DNA from: an uncultured Clostridia bacterium
GTDB lineage: Bacteria; Bacillota; Clostridia; Christensenellales; UBA1242
DNA length: 7,411 nt
Direction of reading: 5' to 3'
NCBI GenBank assembly: GCA_946635125.1
Contig: CAMPBB010000027.1
Span: forward strand, 1 to 7,411
The notes under the pieces are model-generated. The model was not told where the DNA came from, did not search any database, and saw only the letters and a list, made by a program, of their open reading frames with translations. How positions within the stretch are numbered: the first letter of the stretch is position 1; each line of letters opens with the position of its first letter. Shown in pieces: positions 5,940 to 7,411 of this stretch. The position numbers were made by a program, and so were the translations under genes.

Positions 5940-6614
5940 TTACATTCTTTTTGCCGCTGTTTGGGTGTTTTCTGTTTGCAACAAAAGTTTTTCAATGTTG
6001 TCTTCTGTTGATATTTGTGAGATTGAAACTTCAAAAGCAGTTCTTGTTTCTGTTTTTGTTTCATCAATCTTTTTTTGATATTCCCTAGACTGAATTCTGC
6101 CAGTCATAAAAACTTTTTGCCCGATGTCAAGTTCACTAACAAACCTTGCATTTCTTCCCCAAGCGATGCAAGGAAGATAATCAGATTTGTTGTATGCCCT
6201 GTTAACTGCAAGCAAAACATCACATATTTCTCTTCTAAAAGGTGTTGTTCGAAAAATTGGATTCTTGCAAACATATCCAACAATTTCAACAACATTTCCA
6301 CTTAAAGACGCATCTTGCTCGCAAATTTCTCTTGCAAAAACAGTTAGCATGAGTCTGCTTTTTGTTCCGTCCAATTTGTTATAAGACCTAAACTGCCCTT
6401 TAACTCCAATGTTTTTTCCAATTTCAATGTCATGTTCCCCCAAAAGCCTTTCTGAAATTGTTACTGGAATGATGTCACTTTGGCTTGAAAGCCTTGGTAT
6501 TTCCAAATTTATATCATAAAATTTTTCACCATATATTTCGTGGCTAAACTCTTTGTTAGACACGATTTTTCCATATAGATAAACTTTGTTGTTATCACAT
6601 AATTCAAAACTCAT
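5940..6614 (-). CDS. single-stranded DNA-binding protein with two OB folds
   Basis: The 224-residue protein carries two OB-fold domains. The first (about 9-98) has VYLYGKIVSN and VKGQFRSYN strands. The second (about 106-202) is the clearer SSB match: VEIVGYVCKNPIFRTTP (109-125), CDVLLAVNRAYNKSDYLPCI (131-150), AWGRNARFVSELDIGQKVFM (151-170), then TGRIQSREYQ. It resembles the longer SSB-like proteins of Clostridia rather than the main replicative SSB. It lacks the acidic DDDIPF-type tip used to recruit repair proteins, ending in TAAKRM instead. It probably binds single-stranded DNA in repair or recombination (inference). GGAG lies 6 nt before ATG. The deacetylase gene ends 24 nt upstream on the same strand, suggesting one operon. 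Whether the first OB fold binds DNA or only dimerises is open. Confidence 0.85.
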   Translation of the reverse strand: MSFELCDNNKVYLYGKIVSNKEFSHEIYGEKFYDINLEIPRLSSQSDIIPVTISERLLGEHDIEIGKNIGVKGQFRSYNKLDGTKSRLMLTVFAREICEQDASLSGNVVEIVGYVCKNPIFRTTPFRREICDVLLAVNRAYNKSDYLPCIAWGRNARFVSELDIGQKVFMTGRIQSREYQKKIDETKTETRTAFEVSISQISTEDNIEKLLLQTENTQTAAKRM

Positions 6615-6638
6615 TTCTTACTCCATTGTTTTTTTATT

Positions 6639-7403
6639 TTATAATTTCTTTTGCTTTCCAGTTCTGTCGATTGTGTAATTTTCGTGATATATTAGTTCAC
6701 CAACATTGCAAATGGTGTAGCCCTTTTGCTTTAAAGATTCAAGCAAAAGTGGTAAAGCATTTAAAATGTTTTTAGAATTGTTGTGGCACAAAATTATTGA
6801 GCCATTTTTAACCCTAGGCATAACCCTGTTGTGAATTTGCTCAGCACTCAAACCTTTCCAGTCAAGAGAATCAACATCCCACTGAATTGCAGTTAATTTT
6901 AAACTTTCACAAACATCCAATAAATCATTGTTATAACTTCCAAAAGGGGCACGAAAAAGTGTTGGCGTTTGCCCTGTTTTTTCTTGTATTATTTGCATTG
7001 AAGTTTCAAGTTCCAACTTCTTCTGCTCATGGCTTAACTTTGTCATGTCGGGGTGTGTGTTGCTGTGCGTTCCAATTTCAAACCCACTTTCAGCAATTTT
7101 TTTCGCTTCGTTTTCGTAATCTTCAACCCAAAACCCAACCAAGAAAAAGGTTGCATGAGCGTTGTATTCTTTTAATATATCAATAATCCCCTCTGTTTTG
7201 TCTGCACCCCAAGCAGCATCAAAAGTTATTGCAACTTTTTTGTCTTGAGTGTCAACACAGTATACTGGGACTTTTCTTAAACTATCACCAAAGAAAACTG
7301 ATGCAGCAGAATTTTCACCAAAAGGAAGTGCCAACACTGTGCACAAGCATAGCACCAAAATGGTGAAAAATATAGTATGTTTTTTTAGTACTAAAAATTT
7401 CAT
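6639..7403 (-). CDS. PdaB-like polysaccharide deacetylase (CE4), membrane-anchored
   Basis: This carbohydrate esterase family 4 protein removes acetyl groups from a cell-wall or spore-cortex glycan outside the membrane. The 254 residues have an N-terminal membrane segment (about 10-28) and all five CE4 motifs: TFDAAWG (60-66, catalytic Asp62), HSNTHP with zinc ligands His113 and His117 (113-118), RAPFG (151-155), WDVDSLDW (175-182) and ILCHNN (204-209, His207). The second Asp of the usual TFDDG is Ala63, as in the PdaB-type subgroup with a TFDxxWG motif. The end, ELIYHENYTID, matches the typical end of clostridial homologues. The relation to sporulation PdaB is from memory; the exact substrate is unknown. 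The signal segment may be uncleaved. Only 8 nt precede the ATG, so its promoter and ribosome site lie outside the window. The SSB gene follows 24 nt later. Confidence 0.88.
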   Translation of the reverse strand: MKFLVLKKHTIFFTILVLCLCTVLALPFGENSAASVFFGDSLRKVPVYCVDTQDKKVAITFDAAWGADKTEGIIDILKEYNAHATFFLVGFWVEDYENEAKKIAESGFEIGTHSNTHPDMTKLSHEQKKLELETSMQIIQEKTGQTPTLFRAPFGSYNNDLLDVCESLKLTAIQWDVDSLDWKGLSAEQIHNRVMPRVKNGSIILCHNNSKNILNALPLLLESLKQKGYTICNVGELIYHENYTIDRTGKQKKL

Positions 7404-7411
7404 TGAACATA

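Overview
The window looks like chromosomal DNA of an uncultured, AT-rich, low-GC Gram-positive bacterium (Bacillota, probably Clostridia). Reasons: purine-rich Shine-Dalgarno sites, a Clostridia-type PdaB-like polysaccharide deacetylase, a two-OB-fold SSB, a Bacillus-type LexA (SOS) box, and standard codon use (TGA is a stop, Trp is TGG). It joins a phage-derived packaging module on the left to a housekeeping and cell-envelope region on the right.

Left part (about 1-3340), minus strand: a phage late-regulator-like protein with a sigma-70 region-4 fold (2621-3118), a complete large terminase TerL (327-1757), and a 91-residue protein resembling the C-terminal half of a small terminase (52-327) that overlaps the TerL stop as TAATG. 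Between the regulator and TerL, on the opposite strand with its own extended -10 promoter, lies a gene for a secreted, membrane-anchored SH3-domain protein (1858-2616). Transcription from regulator to terminase would run antisense across it. No integrase, repressor or replication gene is seen. The regulator instead begins at a strong promoter (TTGACA-16-TATAAA) with a degenerate LexA-like site in its spacer. About 100 bp further upstream is a near-perfect SOS box. The predicted transcript starts with a 29-nt hairpin.

Middle part (3403-5938), plus strand: folD (one-carbon/folate metabolism) with a consensus-like promoter so close that the mRNA may be leaderless. It is followed 16 nt later by a membrane-anchored extracellular protein with an N-terminal propeller-like half and a C-terminal SH3-like half. 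A perfect 12-bp hairpin with T-tracts on both sides ends this unit and the converging one.

Right part (5940-7403), minus strand: a PdaB-like polysaccharide deacetylase followed 24 nt later by an SSB-like protein with two OB folds, probably one operon.

The point most worth following up is the small, apparently SOS-controlled packaging module beside folD without visible early phage genes. It could be the edge of a degraded prophage, or a domesticated packaging or gene-transfer element. The left end of the window cuts it off, so this cannot be settled here.
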